Assembly (NCBI GenBank): GCA_964514385.1
Contig: CAZEQJ010000026.1
Span: forward strand, 1 to 46,619
DNA length: 46,619 nt
DNA from: CAZEQJ01 sp964514385
Lineage (GTDB): Bacteria > Bacteroidota > Bacteroidia > Cytophagales > Cyclobacteriaceae
Direction: 5' to 3'
Shown here: positions 1-10,224 of the stretch, in pieces
Numbering within the stretch: the stretch's first letter is position 1
How the letters are laid out: each line of letters begins with the position of its first letter
Program-made: the position numbers and the translations under genes
Notes under the pieces: generated by a model
Told to the model about the DNA's origin: nothing
Database searches by the model: none
The model's input: the letters and a program-made list of their open reading frames with translations, nothing else

Positions 1-616
1 CTTTATGCCAAATGAGGATACACTGGTAGAAGACGTGCTCTTCAAGGTTAACCAGTCGCGCTACTGGAGGATCAGCACATACGAAGGATCTTTTTTAGGA
101 TCGGTCGCTCAGCTGCCAGTATTTGATGCGGATGGATATATAGAAAATGAATTTTCCGGCCTGGTTGTTGCTTCAAAGCCTTTCGGTGACAGTATATATT
201 ATGACAGAGGAAGGTTTGAAGCACAAGGGGATCATACCGGTGGGTTTGTTTCCAGCATGGATTCGGTTTATGAAGGAGATGTAACACTCGCATTAACAAA
301 AGAATTTGTGGTAAATGGCAAGGTGGCGTTTCCGAATGCGTTTTCGCCAAACGCCATCGATGTTTTAAATCAGCAGTTTGTGATACTAGGCAATGATGTA
401 AGAGATGAGCCTTTTATCCTAAGAATTTATGACAGAAACGGAGCATTGGTATATGAAACCACTAGCTTTGCAGAAGCAAATGAAACAGGCTGGGATGGAT
501 ACCATTACCAGACAGGTAAGGCCCTTCCTGGGGGGGTGTACAGCTTTACCATGACATTGGAATATCTTGACAGAAGAGTGGAAAGTCATACAGGATCGAT
601 AAATCTATATTGGTGA
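1..616 (+). CDS. T9SS type B sorting-domain surface protein, 3' end only
   Basis: This is the C-terminal part of a secreted protein whose start lies before the window; the frame is open to base 2. The last ~95 residues match the gliding-motility-associated (type B) C-terminal sorting domain: FPNAFSPN, then FILRIYDRNGALVYET, then WDGYHYQTGKALPGGVYSF, ending in SINLYW. In known systems this domain sends proteins through the type IX secretion system and needs a PorP/SprF-like partner, which is exactly the next gene, overlapping by 4 bp. The visible upstream part is beta-rich without a domain I recognise. The cargo function is therefore unknown; adhesin or gliding substrate is inference. The domain call is firm, the 5' boundary is not visible. 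Confidence 0.85.
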   Translation, partial: FMPNEDTLVEDVLFKVNQSRYWRISTYEGSFLGSVAQLPVFDADGYIENEFSGLVVASKPFGDSIYYDRGRFEAQGDHTGGFVSSMDSVYEGDVTLALTKEFVVNGKVAFPNAFSPNAIDVLNQQFVILGNDVRDEPFILRIYDRNGALVYETTSFAEANETGWDGYHYQTGKALPGGVYSFTMTLEYLDRRVESHTGSINLYW

Positions 617-1662
617 AAAGACTACTATTCATATCATTTATAATGACAGGTTATATGGTCAATGCCCAGTGGGTAGGCTTCACACAATATTATAATGCTC
701 CGTTGGTATTGAATCCTGCCATGACCTCGTTACAAAAAGATATGTATGTCGCGGCCAACTATAAATCCCGGATGAATGGTGAAATTCCGTTCGAGACCCA
801 GCAGGTGGCCGGTATATATCCGATCATAAAGCGAGGGGCCCAGGTAAGTCATCTGGGAGGTGTGGGCTTGTCAGTCATGCGTGATAACGCAGGCTCTGCG
901 GATTTCGGAGGGGAGCTGAACCGGCTTTCTGCCAACGTTTCCTTTAGTTATAATCAAAAACTTGACCGCTACGGTGCCCATTATGCAACAGCCGGGTTAC
1001 AGCTTGGCTTTGTTCAGACCGCCATCGGCAATATCAACAATGAAATATGGCGGAGTCAGATATTGTGGGACGGAACCAATTTTATGGAGCTTCGACCTAC
1101 AGGCGTGCGTGAACAACAGGCTATGTTTGTCGCCAATGCCGGATTTTTTTATATCTATAACAGTAAAAACAGCAGGTTCAGGTCACAAAAGAATATAAAG
1201 ATATACGCAGGGGGGGCATTTCAGAATATCAATCGTCCAAACCAGTCCTTTACCTTTGATCAACGTTTTCCGGCACCACTGGTGACGCGTTTTCACGGGG
1301 GCACTGATGTCGACCTTACCACTAAGATTGAAATGTCACTCGGAGCGTTATATGCCAATTATTCAGGTATTAATCAAATTAATGCGGGCGCCAATTTTTC
1401 ATATAAGACTTTGTACAAAAGCACATCACGCGCTACTACCAACCTGATTAAATTTACTGTAGGAGGTTGGTACCGTGTCGGCGATATGTACACAGCATTG
1501 ATAGGCGGTTCCTTTGCCAATGTCAACGTAATGTTCAGTGCTGACATAAACGGCAGCCCCGAAGATTATCTGGGATCTGGACAGCAGGCATATGAATTAT
1601 CGATCAGTTATAACATTGTGCGGGCAAGACGAAATCAGAAGTTTTCATCACCGTTATTTTAG
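613..1662 (+). CDS. PorP/SprF family type IX secretion membrane protein
   Basis: This is a 349-residue outer-membrane protein of the PorP/SprF family. The start is taken as GTG 613, giving the GTGA overlap with the stop of the preceding gene; a TTG at 610 is the alternative. The N-terminus is a clear signal peptide ending in MVNA before Q. The start of the mature part (WVGFTQYYNAPLVLNPAMTS) is the family hallmark, and the rest alternates as in a beta-barrel (YKSRMNGEIPF, GVGLSVMRDNAG). Known SprF proteins are needed for export and attachment of type B T9SS substrates. Translational coupling to such a substrate suggests a dedicated pair. The next gene, 12 bp downstream, is an OmpA-family protein of the kind often found with PorP/SprF. 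Confidence 0.9.
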   Translation: MKRLLFISFIMTGYMVNAQWVGFTQYYNAPLVLNPAMTSLQKDMYVAANYKSRMNGEIPFETQQVAGIYPIIKRGAQVSHLGGVGLSVMRDNAGSADFGGELNRLSANVSFSYNQKLDRYGAHYATAGLQLGFVQTAIGNINNEIWRSQILWDGTNFMELRPTGVREQQAMFVANAGFFYIYNSKNSRFRSQKNIKIYAGGAFQNINRPNQSFTFDQRFPAPLVTRFHGGTDVDLTTKIEMSLGALYANYSGINQINAGANFSYKTLYKSTSRATTNLIKFTVGGWYRVGDMYTALIGGSFANVNVMFSADINGSPEDYLGSGQQAYELSISYNIVRARRNQKFSSPLF

Positions 1663-1674
1663 AATACTGGATTT

Positions 1675-4600
1675 ATGAACAAGCTAATTCCTCTATTAAT
1701 ATTTACATTTTCGGTCCACCTGATGGCTCAGCCGGAAAGTCCGGGTGGTCAGCTTGATGCTGACATCTCCTTTAATAACGGCAATTTCAAAACCGCCGAA
1801 GAGCAATATCAATTTATTCTTGGACTTGATCCTACCGATGCACATGCCCATTACTGGCTGGGACAGACATTAGCCACAAAATTCAGGTATGACGAAGCCA
1901 GGGAGCATTTCCAGTTTCTGATTGAAAATGAGCTTGAGGAGTATCCATTGGCGCTCTTTTACTACGCCAGGATGCAGAAAATGACGGGTAATTACTCAGA
2001 GGCCATTCGGAAATACGTGGAGTTTATCGATCTGCCGGAAGAAATTAAGCGGGGTGAGATAAGAAATTACACCCGATATGAAGACCTGGCTCGTCTGGAG
2101 AGAGCAGGCTGTGAGTATGCGAAGGTCCAGATTACCAGACCCACACGCAATTTCGAATTTCAAATGCTGCCTGCGCCAATTCGCTCGGATTTTAATGATT
2201 ATGCCGTTGCTATCCTTGAAAATGATACAACGATAGCTTTTTCCAGCTCACGGCCAACAGCACGCGGCTTGCAGTTCGATCCAAATACAGGTGAAGCATT
2301 TGCCGATATTTTCCAATATAATCTGAGCGATGAAGGTGGCTGGAAAGAGATTAACAGCAAGAAAAACGATTTCAGTATTGTAAACACAGGATATACAGAC
2401 CTTGTCGGGGCCTTTACAAATGACGGGAATACGTTTTACTACACCTCAACCTATGTGGATAATAATGGCAATGGTAAAAACTATATTTATGTAATGGAAA
2501 AAAAAGGAGGTAAATGGGGAGAACCTGAATTACTCAACCGTCTCATTAACCACCCCTCTTTTGAAGCCCGGCATCCGGCACTTACCCCAGGCGGTGACAC
2601 CCTCTTTTTTTCATCCAACCGGCCACGTGGATACGGAGGATATGATATATGGATGAGTGTATCAAATGGACGTGGAGGATGGGGGACACCTATCAATCTT
2701 GGCCAGGAAATAAATACACCTGAAAATGAGGCTACGCCATTTTATGATCCAAAAAATAAGATCCTTTTCTTCTCATCAAACGGACATATCGGCTTTGGAG
2801 GCATGGATATTTACCATACCACATCAAATGATTTTGACAGCACATCGATTGTGTCACTTGGGCTGCCTTTCAACTCCAGTAAAGATGATCTTTTCCCGGT
2901 TTTAGGCAAGAAATACGGCTACATCTCCAGTAACAGAAGCGGTACTCAGGGAATTTTTAATATCTATAAATTCCTGATCGAAGCCAAAGATGGTGTAGTA
3001 GCCTCTATGTCGGCACAACAGGAAAAAACTCAACTTGTCACTACGGGGCTGAATCAGGACGATATTTACTATTTTGAACGCCTCCCTACTGAAGATAAAA
3101 CACGGGTTAATTCTATTATAAATCAGATCATTCAGGCTGGCGGAGATCTGAATGACGTAGACCTGGGACTGGAAGATAAACTATACTTCAATAAGCTGTC
3201 GAGTGAGGAGCGGGCTACATTGGGCAGGATGGCCAATGCCCTCATGGTAAACAACCTTCAGGTGGAGGACATGACAGCACTTGTAAGCTCAGAAGAAGAT
3301 GTAGACGATCTATACGTTATCAATGATATATACAACCGGGATCAGTATTATTACGAGCGCCTGCCATCAGAAGAAAGAAGTAAGGTAGACCGAATAATTG
3401 GTTTAGCCATCCGAAACAATGGTATAGTAGATCAGACAAGACTGGATAGCGAACTGAAAGCTTATTTTGAGTCCCTTTCCACCGAAGAGCAGGAGACTGT
3501 TCTCCGCCTTGCTAAAATTCAGTCAGCATCAGTAGACCGGTTAATCACACAGCGGATGTTTGATGCCGACTTTAACATGATGCTGGATGAACTCATCATC
3601 GAAGCCCGCAAGATACTGGAAGAGGACAAAGAGTTTTTGCAAACACTACCAAGCTATCAGCGCGAAAGACTGGAGCAGTTTGTCGTATTGAAACTTTATC
3701 AACAGAAAATGTGGGACGACACCAAGCTACAGTCTGTCTCACAGATATTCACTCGGCTTCCTTCCGAGCAGGTGACGCGCCTCGAAAGAACGGCCGACCT
3801 GAGAGAAAACAGCCTTAGGATTTATCAGGACGACCCTACGCTTCAGAATAAAATACAACTTATTTCCGAAGACAGGCTCTTTTTGCAGAAGCTCTCATCT
3901 GAAGAAAGAAAGAAATACGACCGCCTGATCCGTGCCCGCACGCTGGCCATGTCATTAAGAGAAAATCAGCTTATTCAGGAAGATGCTCAGTACTACTATG
4001 AAAACCTGGATTCAGAGGCTAAACTCAGAATCGACCGTCTTTCCCAATACCAGGTATCGGGCATCCTTGTACTGAAAGACGGCAACCTTGAAATCAATGG
4101 TGATAGCTTTGCGGCATTAACTGACGCCAGAAGACAGCAGGTAAATGATGATAAAATGTACTACAATCTGTTGCCTTCTGAAGAGAAGATTTTTATAAAC
4201 AGTGTAATGGTCGCCTTTGCCGGTGACAAACTCCTGAATCTTCAGATAGAGCTGAGTGCGGATAAACAGATGTATTTTGAAAATCTGCCCACTGAACAAA
4301 AAGAAAACATCAACAGCTTACTCGATTACCAATTGAAAGGACTTATTGTAAAAGACGGTTCATCTTTGCGGATCGCAACATTGGGCTTTGACTCTGAAGA
4401 GGATAAAAACAGGGCACAGGAGCTTGTAAACACGTTTAACAGGCTGCCTTCAGAAGAAAGATTGATGATCAATACCCTGATCAGTGAAGTGGTCAGAACC
4501 AACGAGCAATACAGGGAAATATTTATGGAAACATCAGATCAGGTACAATTTACTGCACTGCCTGTCGAAGCTGTACTTCGCATAAACCGCCTTTCCAATG

Positions 4601-6663
4601 GCATCAGTAGTGGTAATATACGATTATCGGATGATGGATCCCTCCAACTTAATTTCGGAGATAATGTAAATGATGCCGTTAAGGCACAACTTGAGGCGGA
4701 TCTGCTGGCGATGGAGCAATTGCCTACGGAGCAAAGGTCATTTACGCTAAACGCTTCCCGGAAACTGGCAGACTTCCGTCAACGACCTGCCCAGATACAA
4801 TTATCTGATGATGAGAAAATATTTTTTGAAAATCTGCCGGTAGAAGAAAAGCTGCGAATAAACCGGTTGGCAGAAGTAAGCTTCTCAACTAAAAAAATGG
4901 AAGATTTCTATGGTAATTCGCTACTCGAAATGGCTTTTGATAAAGAAAAGCAGGCATTATTTCAGCAGTATCAGGAGGCAGATCAGGCGTTTCTCGACCA
5001 GCTACCTTCAGATCAGCGTGCCATCATCGAAAGTATTATCGAAAAGAAGCTTGACGTATACTTCAGCGGCGGTATACTTAAGCTGACTGCAAGCGAAGAG
5101 AGTTTTCTTGAGCAGCTTCCGTCAGAAAGCCGGGAAAGAATCGACAGGATAGCAGAACGGCGCCTTTTTGAAATACGGGGCCTTAATGACAATACCGTGA
5201 TCATGGGAGGCGAGTCATTGACATCTGATGAGTCTGCACTGCTGGCGATTGCTTTTGACAGGACAAAACAAGACCAGGATTTCCTTTCCAGGTTGCCCTC
5301 GGAAGAAAAGGAACTGATAGAGCAGATCATACTTTACAGAATGAAGCAACAAAGGCTCGGTCAGGGTGGTGAGCTGACAGAAGAGGCTGAGCTATATCTG
5401 CAAAACCTGCCTTCTCAGGACAGAGACCGGATAGAACGTTTAGTGGAAGGAAGGCTAAGGGCTCTGGACGTTGTATTAAATGATCCAGACCTGATAAAAC
5501 AAAAAGGAAAATCACAGGCTGAAATTTTCGGCGAAGCCAATGAAATTCTGGCCGAGTTGGAGTATCAGTATTATCAGCTTGACTCAGAGGAGAAAATGCT
5601 TATCGATCAGATGGTTACGCTCCGGTTGAAAGATAATACCATCAGCGATTATTCTCAGTTACCCGGTGACGCAGGATACGAATTTCAAAATCTCAGGTCC
5701 AGGGATCAAACGACATTCAGAAATATTGCAGACATGATGGGTTCCAAGACGCTGGCCATACGTGACAATACACGCCTTATGGGCATGGGCGACGAAGGCG
5801 GATCATCAGAGTTAGCTAAAATCAACTCGTATGATGTCGGTGGTTTTGATTTCATTAATATCAGCGGTAAACTGGTAGACGATTATTCCGGCAAACCCGC
5901 TGGTAGTGTACTTATACCTCTTATCAATAAGAATGGTGAGATTATCAAGACTACCCGCACTGAGTCTGATGGCACATTTAAATACAATCAGCTACCTACA
6001 AACGAACAATACAGTATCCAGATTGACAGTGTGGCATTCAGCCTTGCCAGTACCAATAATTACAGGATACTCGACCTGAAGGTGACGGGAAGCAATAATG
6101 AACCTATAGTTTCGGTTTTTGATAATATCTATTTTGACGTGAATAAATCCGCGATCAGACCTGAGGCAAAGCAGGTGCTTGACGACCTTGTGGTTTATTT
6201 CAAGAAAAACCCGGGTATACAGATTGAGGTCACCGCATATGCTGATACTACCAGTACAGCTGCATATAATCTGGCACTAAGCCGTCGGAGAGGAAATGCC
6301 GTCCTGGACTACCTGGTAAAAAACGGTGTAAACCAGTCTTCTGTAATCATCAATGCCATGGGTAGAATGAAAACGCCCGATACAGAGAATGTGAATTACG
6401 GACTCCAGATGAGCCGTCGTGTAGAGTTCGAAATTGTTGGCGCTAAAGAAAGCTACAATTCACCGTATCAGACATATCTTACACGTCCAGGTGCTACAAT
6501 TTCAAAGATTTCCGCTGCCTCCGGTGTTTCCGAGGATGAATTAAGAAGGCTGAATGGCATACCTTCCGGTGAGCCGGATGCCTTTAAACCTTTTAGAATA
6601 AACGAAGAAATTACAGGTCTTGAAGATTATTTATTTAGCATTGATGAATATATTAAGCAATAA
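1675..6663 (+). CDS. Giant TPR-PD40-LPSEE repeat-OmpA-LysM envelope protein
   Basis: This is a 1662-residue exported protein with a signal peptide at residues 1-19 (cleavage near LMA-QPE). Domains in order are: TPR-like helices ~25-130; PD40/WD40-like propeller blades ~165-440, with repeated FFSSNRPRGYGGYDIW-type motifs; 20 copies of an LPSEE(R/K)..I.R motif from residue 470 to 1340; a carboxypeptidase-regulatory-like beta domain ~1395-1465; an OmpA C-terminal peptidoglycan-binding domain ~1480-1590; and a LysM-like tail ~1600-1650. In the OmpA domain GHTD is AYAD, but the Asp and the Arg of LSRRRGNAV remain. The ends resemble T9SS PorE-type proteins that tie outer-membrane complexes to peptidoglycan. 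The ~900-residue repeat block is not part of any family I recognise. It sits 12 bp after the PorP/SprF gene, probably in the same operon. Confidence 0.88.
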   Translation: MNKLIPLLIFTFSVHLMAQPESPGGQLDADISFNNGNFKTAEEQYQFILGLDPTDAHAHYWLGQTLATKFRYDEAREHFQFLIENELEEYPLALFYYARMQKMTGNYSEAIRKYVEFIDLPEEIKRGEIRNYTRYEDLARLERAGCEYAKVQITRPTRNFEFQMLPAPIRSDFNDYAVAILENDTTIAFSSSRPTARGLQFDPNTGEAFADIFQYNLSDEGGWKEINSKKNDFSIVNTGYTDLVGAFTNDGNTFYYTSTYVDNNGNGKNYIYVMEKKGGKWGEPELLNRLINHPSFEARHPALTPGGDTLFFSSNRPRGYGGYDIWMSVSNGRGGWGTPINLGQEINTPENEATPFYDPKNKILFFSSNGHIGFGGMDIYHTTSNDFDSTSIVSLGLPFNSSKDDLFPVLGKKYGYISSNRSGTQGIFNIYKFLIEAKDGVVASMSAQQEKTQLVTTGLNQDDIYYFERLPTEDKTRVNSIINQIIQAGGDLNDVDLGLEDKLYFNKLSSEERATLGRMANALMVNNLQVEDMTALVSSEEDVDDLYVINDIYNRDQYYYERLPSEERSKVDRIIGLAIRNNGIVDQTRLDSELKAYFESLSTEEQETVLRLAKIQSASVDRLITQRMFDADFNMMLDELIIEARKILEEDKEFLQTLPSYQRERLEQFVVLKLYQQKMWDDTKLQSVSQIFTRLPSEQVTRLERTADLRENSLRIYQDDPTLQNKIQLISEDRLFLQKLSSEERKKYDRLIRARTLAMSLRENQLIQEDAQYYYENLDSEAKLRIDRLSQYQVSGILVLKDGNLEINGDSFAALTDARRQQVNDDKMYYNLLPSEEKIFINSVMVAFAGDKLLNLQIELSADKQMYFENLPTEQKENINSLLDYQLKGLIVKDGSSLRIATLGFDSEEDKNRAQELVNTFNRLPSEERLMINTLISEVVRTNEQYREIFMETSDQVQFTALPVEAVLRINRLSNGISSGNIRLSDDGSLQLNFGDNVNDAVKAQLEADLLAMEQLPTEQRSFTLNASRKLADFRQRPAQIQLSDDEKIFFENLPVEEKLRINRLAEVSFSTKKMEDFYGNSLLEMAFDKEKQALFQQYQEADQAFLDQLPSDQRAIIESIIEKKLDVYFSGGILKLTASEESFLEQLPSESRERIDRIAERRLFEIRGLNDNTVIMGGESLTSDESALLAIAFDRTKQDQDFLSRLPSEEKELIEQIILYRMKQQRLGQGGELTEEAELYLQNLPSQDRDRIERLVEGRLRALDVVLNDPDLIKQKGKSQAEIFGEANEILAELEYQYYQLDSEEKMLIDQMVTLRLKDNTISDYSQLPGDAGYEFQNLRSRDQTTFRNIADMMGSKTLAIRDNTRLMGMGDEGGSSELAKINSYDVGGFDFINISGKLVDDYSGKPAGSVLIPLINKNGEIIKTTRTESDGTFKYNQLPTNEQYSIQIDSVAFSLASTNNYRILDLKVTGSNNEPIVSVFDNIYFDVNKSAIRPEAKQVLDDLVVYFKKNPGIQIEVTAYADTTSTAAYNLALSRRRGNAVLDYLVKNGVNQSSVIINAMGRMKTPDTENVNYGLQMSRRVEFEIVGAKESYNSPYQTYLTRPGATISKISAASGVSEDELRRLNGIPSGEPDAFKPFRINEEITGLEDYLFSIDEYIKQ
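3082..5709 (+). repeat. 20 LPSEE motifs in ten pairs inside the giant OmpA-family gene
   Basis: The motif reads aromatic-x-x-L-[PSD]-S/T-E-[EQ]-[RK]-x-x-[IL]-[DNE]-R, with variants such as LPTEDK, LSSEER, LPVEEK and LDSEEK. Counting from the Leu of each copy (first at residue 470, last at 1340), odd-to-even spacing is 38 residues in nine of ten cases and 37 in the other. Even-to-odd spacing varies from 45 to 59. The unit is therefore a two-motif module of about 93 residues repeated ten times. The copies are divergent at DNA level, so this is an old expansion. Predicted character is amphipathic helix, and the structure is unknown. Confidence 0.85.
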
Positions 6664-9600
6664 CCCACGTCGGGCGATATCCTATCTAGCCATATTTTTA
6701 TTCCTTCTGGTTGGAATACAGGGAGCGTTTGCCCAGCGCTCCGTTGGTATCGGTACTACAGATCCTAACGATAACGCTGTTCTTGATCTCCAATCGTCAG
6801 ATCAGGGTTTTCTGGTTCCGCGGGTAAGCGAATCAGACAGAAATGCCATGAATGGGGTTCTGGGTTTAAATGATGTGGGTTTGTTGGTATATGATACTAC
6901 AGCATCACAATTTTTTTTCTGGAATGGGAGCATCTGGACAGAGATCCTTGGAAACTATCCTGATGCGCAGCAAAATCAGGTGCTGAAATATGATACAGTG
7001 CAGGGAGCATGGGTGCTAAGAGGAGATGATGCGCTGGTATACCGTAGTGGCAATGGGGTGGTCATCGACCTGGCCGACTCAACTTTGAGTATTCCTGATG
7101 AAGGTGTTGATGCAATTAAAATCAACCCGGATGTCGCCGGCCTGGGTCTCAGAAAAGACTCCACCCTGCAAGTGAATGTGAGCACAGGCCTTGAAATTGT
7201 GGAAGATTCCATACGCCTTACCAACACCGGTACCAATACAGGCACATATGGAAGCGGGATATACGCACCAAGAATCAATATCGATGCGCAGGGAAGAATA
7301 ACGTCGGTGGATTCGGTACTTATTACACTTGGCGCTGATGTCGTAACGCGTGACAATATTGCAGATGATGCCATAAATACAGATAAAATTGATGTCGGAG
7401 CAATTAATTCAGAAGATATTCTGGATGGAACAATTACGGGTATTGATATTGGGCCCGGATCAGTTACCGTTGACCGGCTGGATGACGGTGGTTTATTTGA
7501 CAGAGTACTTACCATTTCACCAGGTGGAGTGATCGGCTGGGAGGTAAGAACAAATTTTGCTACAAACTCCCTTGCACAGGGAAATATTTTTGTGGGTAAT
7601 GTAGCGGGGCAGGCGTCTCCACTTCCGGTGTCATCACCGGGCTTTATCCTCGTAGGTAATGGTACAGGTTTATCCTCCATTCCGATGACAGGTGATGCTA
7701 CCCTTTCTTCAGGTGGATTTTTCGATCTGGTAAATAATGCAGTGGAAGAAGGCGAAATTTTTCCATCCGCTGTAACGGAGAGTAAAATCGCTTCCAGTGC
7801 TGTCACAACAAATAAGATTGCAGATTTGGCGGTTATCAGCTCGAAAATTGGTGATGGAGCAGTTACTACAACTAAAATTGCAAATGATGCGGTCACTTCT
7901 GCCAAAATCCTTGACCGCCAGGTAACGCTTTCAAAAATCACTACAGGTGCAAGTAACTCTTTTCTGGTCACCACACCTTCAGGTGAACCTAATTATGAGC
8001 TTAAGTCCACTGTTTTCTCCACCGCGGCTGGTAATGGTCTTTCCTCTTCGGCTGATGTGCTGAGCGTCGTGGTAGATGGTGTTACACTCGAAATAAACTC
8101 AGATGCATTGCGTGTACGTGATGGTGGCATCACAAGTGCAAAAATACAGGATCTGACCATTATAACCGCTGACCTTGCGAATGCATCCGTTACGAATGGA
8201 AAATTAGATAAGGGCAATATTCCATTGTCAGGATTTGGGGCGGCAACCGCAAACGTAGATCTAGGTAATCAGCAAATCATCAATTTAGGCAATCCTACAC
8301 TGGATCAGGATGCCGCCACAAAAGTTTATGTAGATAATGTGGTGGAAAACATCCCGGTAGATAACGGAATCACAAATAATTCCGGCACAATTGAACTTGG
8401 AGGCACTCTGGTAAGGCCTACTACCGTTGTTCTCTCCGGGAATAATCTGATATTCGATGGCTCTGTGGGAGATCTTCAGCTTTCCGGCAATGGAAATGTA
8501 TCCATCACAGATGGTGCGTCACTTATTACAGGTACCGGACCGGTCCTTTTTGGTGGTAATGTTGATGCAACATCAGGACTTGATGTAACCAACGCCAACC
8601 TCACCGTAGGAAATACAAGATTCATCGTTGAGCCTGCTACCGGAGATATATCCAGTGCCGGTACGCTTACCATAGCTGGCAACAGTGACCTGAACGGAAC
8701 TTTGGATGTGGCAGGTAATACTTTGCTGGGCGGACAGCTCACGGTTATCAACAAGGCCACCCTGAGTACTACCGGTGGAATGGCATTTGGCACAGGTCAG
8801 ACGGTAAACGCTATTTCCAACGATGAAAACCTGACCACCAGTACTTCGGCTTTGCTTACCGAACGTGCCGTAAAACTATATGTTGACAATCAGGTGTCAG
8901 CCATCTCGGCTACAAATGGTCTGATCGAAGATCCTGCAGGTACCTTTAAACTTGGCAATGACCTGATCGAGGTCACCAATATTGATGTGACTGCTGGCAC
9001 CCAGTTTAACATCCGGAATCAATCAGAGGATAATGCCTTAACCGTAAACCCAACCGGCACAATTGTATTTGGGACTAACCAGATCACAGCACAGGGAAAT
9101 ATCTCGGCCCAGAATGGAATTACAGTGGCAGGATCCGCTCTGCAACTTAATAATGTCGGATTAACACAAACAGGCTCTTCCGCCGTAAATTTTACAGGCT
9201 CGGTAAATGCTGCATCGGGGCTGAATGTCACCAACGGTACGCTGAATGTCGGTTCAGGAAACTTTACAGTTAGTTCAGCAAACGGAAATACAAATGTCGC
9301 GGGCAATGTAGTCGTTGGTAATGTTACCATTTCACAAAACAATATAACCAATACAGGGGGCAATATATCTTCAGTAACCCTTTCATCAACCGATCTGGCA
9401 ACATTAGAAAGTGTGAATATAACGAATGAAGCAGTCATTGGAGGCAGACTGTCAATTAACCCCACTAATGGTGTTGATTTTGGAGCAGGAACATTAATCA
9501 CTGAATTCTCAAATGACGAAACACTTACGGATAATAGCGGAAATGCCCTGGTAACTGAAGCAGCCGTTAAAGCCTATGTTGATGCACGTGCAGGTAACGT

Positions 9601-10124
9601 TAATAATGGATTGACCAATGATGCAGGGACTATACAGCTTGGAGGTCCGCTTGTAGAACCAACATCCATCAGCCTGAATACACAAACCCTCACATTTATT
9701 GGCAGCACAGGTAATGTAAATATAGCTGCATCGGGACAGGTTTCGGCAGGGAACGGCCTGAATGTAAACGGCGGAAATCTGAATGTGATAAACAATCTGG
9801 ATGTGGATGGTAATACAACTACGGATGGCATCACAAATGATGGTGATATTAGCAATAGTAATAATATCACCACAGCTACATTGAATACTACCGGCGTGGC
9901 GGCATTTACCGGAAATGTTGACGCCGATGGTGGATTAGACGTAGACGGTGGAAATCTTACAGTAGGAGGCTCAAATTTTCAAGTTATTGGTACTTCTGGT
10001 AATACGACCATTGCAGGAACATTGAGTGTTTCAGGTGCCTCTACATTAGGCACTGCAAATATAGGAGTTGCAGACATCAACGGGGGCACGATAGATGGGG
10101 CGGATATCGGAAACACGACCCAGG
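6644..10124 (+). CDS. Giant fibre-like repeat protein, N-terminal part (runs into gap)
   Basis: This is the N-terminal 1160 codons of a very long exported protein. ATG 6644 is preferred because it gives a good signal peptide ending GIQGAFA-Q; ATG 6620 is also in frame, and both overlap the preceding gene. The mature start SVGIGTTDPNDNAVLDL followed by GFLVPRVS and W-N-G-x-x-W is a common N-terminus of Bacteroidota surface proteins. After it come decapeptide repeats of the type AVTxxKIAxx (three clusters, 7367-8220). Next are longer Gly/Asn/Thr-rich beta repeats carrying TERAVKLYVDN or TEAAVKAYVDA, like phage tail-fibre stalks. The reading frame is open to the N-gap. It shares the frame-independent repeat INGGTIDG with the sequence after the gap, so both parts are most likely one gene. 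The function is probably structural or adhesive (inference). Confidence 0.8.
7766..7945 (+). repeat. Six perfect-length tandem decapeptide repeats (30-bp period)
   Basis: Six consecutive 10-residue units read SAVTESKIAS, SAVTTNKIAD, LAVISSKIGD, GAVTTTKIAN, DAVTSAKILD and RQVTLSKITT. Looser versions of the same unit occur before (from about 7367, for example DDAINTDKID) and after (about 8122-8210, for example DGGITSAKIQ). A strict 10-residue period with alternating hydrophobic positions suggests a regular beta-solenoid or trimeric fibre segment; that is inference. Confidence 0.8.
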
Positions 10125-10224
10125 NNNNNNNNNNNNNNNNNNNNNNNNNNNNNNNNNNNNNNNNNNNNNNNNNNNNNNNNNNNNNNNNNNNNNNNNNNNN
10201 NNNNNNNNNNNNNNNNNNNNNNNN
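10125..10224. other. Assembly gap (exactly 100 N) inside the giant repeat gene
   Basis: Exactly 100 N, the usual placeholder for a gap of unknown length. Both flanks carry almost the same sequence: GCAGACATCAACGG(G/T)GGCAC then GATAGATGGG, at 10071 and 10230. The assembler therefore probably failed in a near-identical tandem repeat. The frame before the gap leaves one base of a codon at 10124, and the frame after it begins at 10225. If this is one gene, the true gap is 2 modulo 3 bases long, whereas 100 is 1 modulo 3, so the apparent frame break is an artefact. Confidence 0.95.

Noticed and set aside
6976..9873. Several long open frames on the minus strand (332, 160, 105 and 99 codons)
   Set aside because: They lie fully inside the repeat-coding giant gene, have low-complexity Val/Pro/Ser composition mirroring it, and show no family resemblance or start signals.
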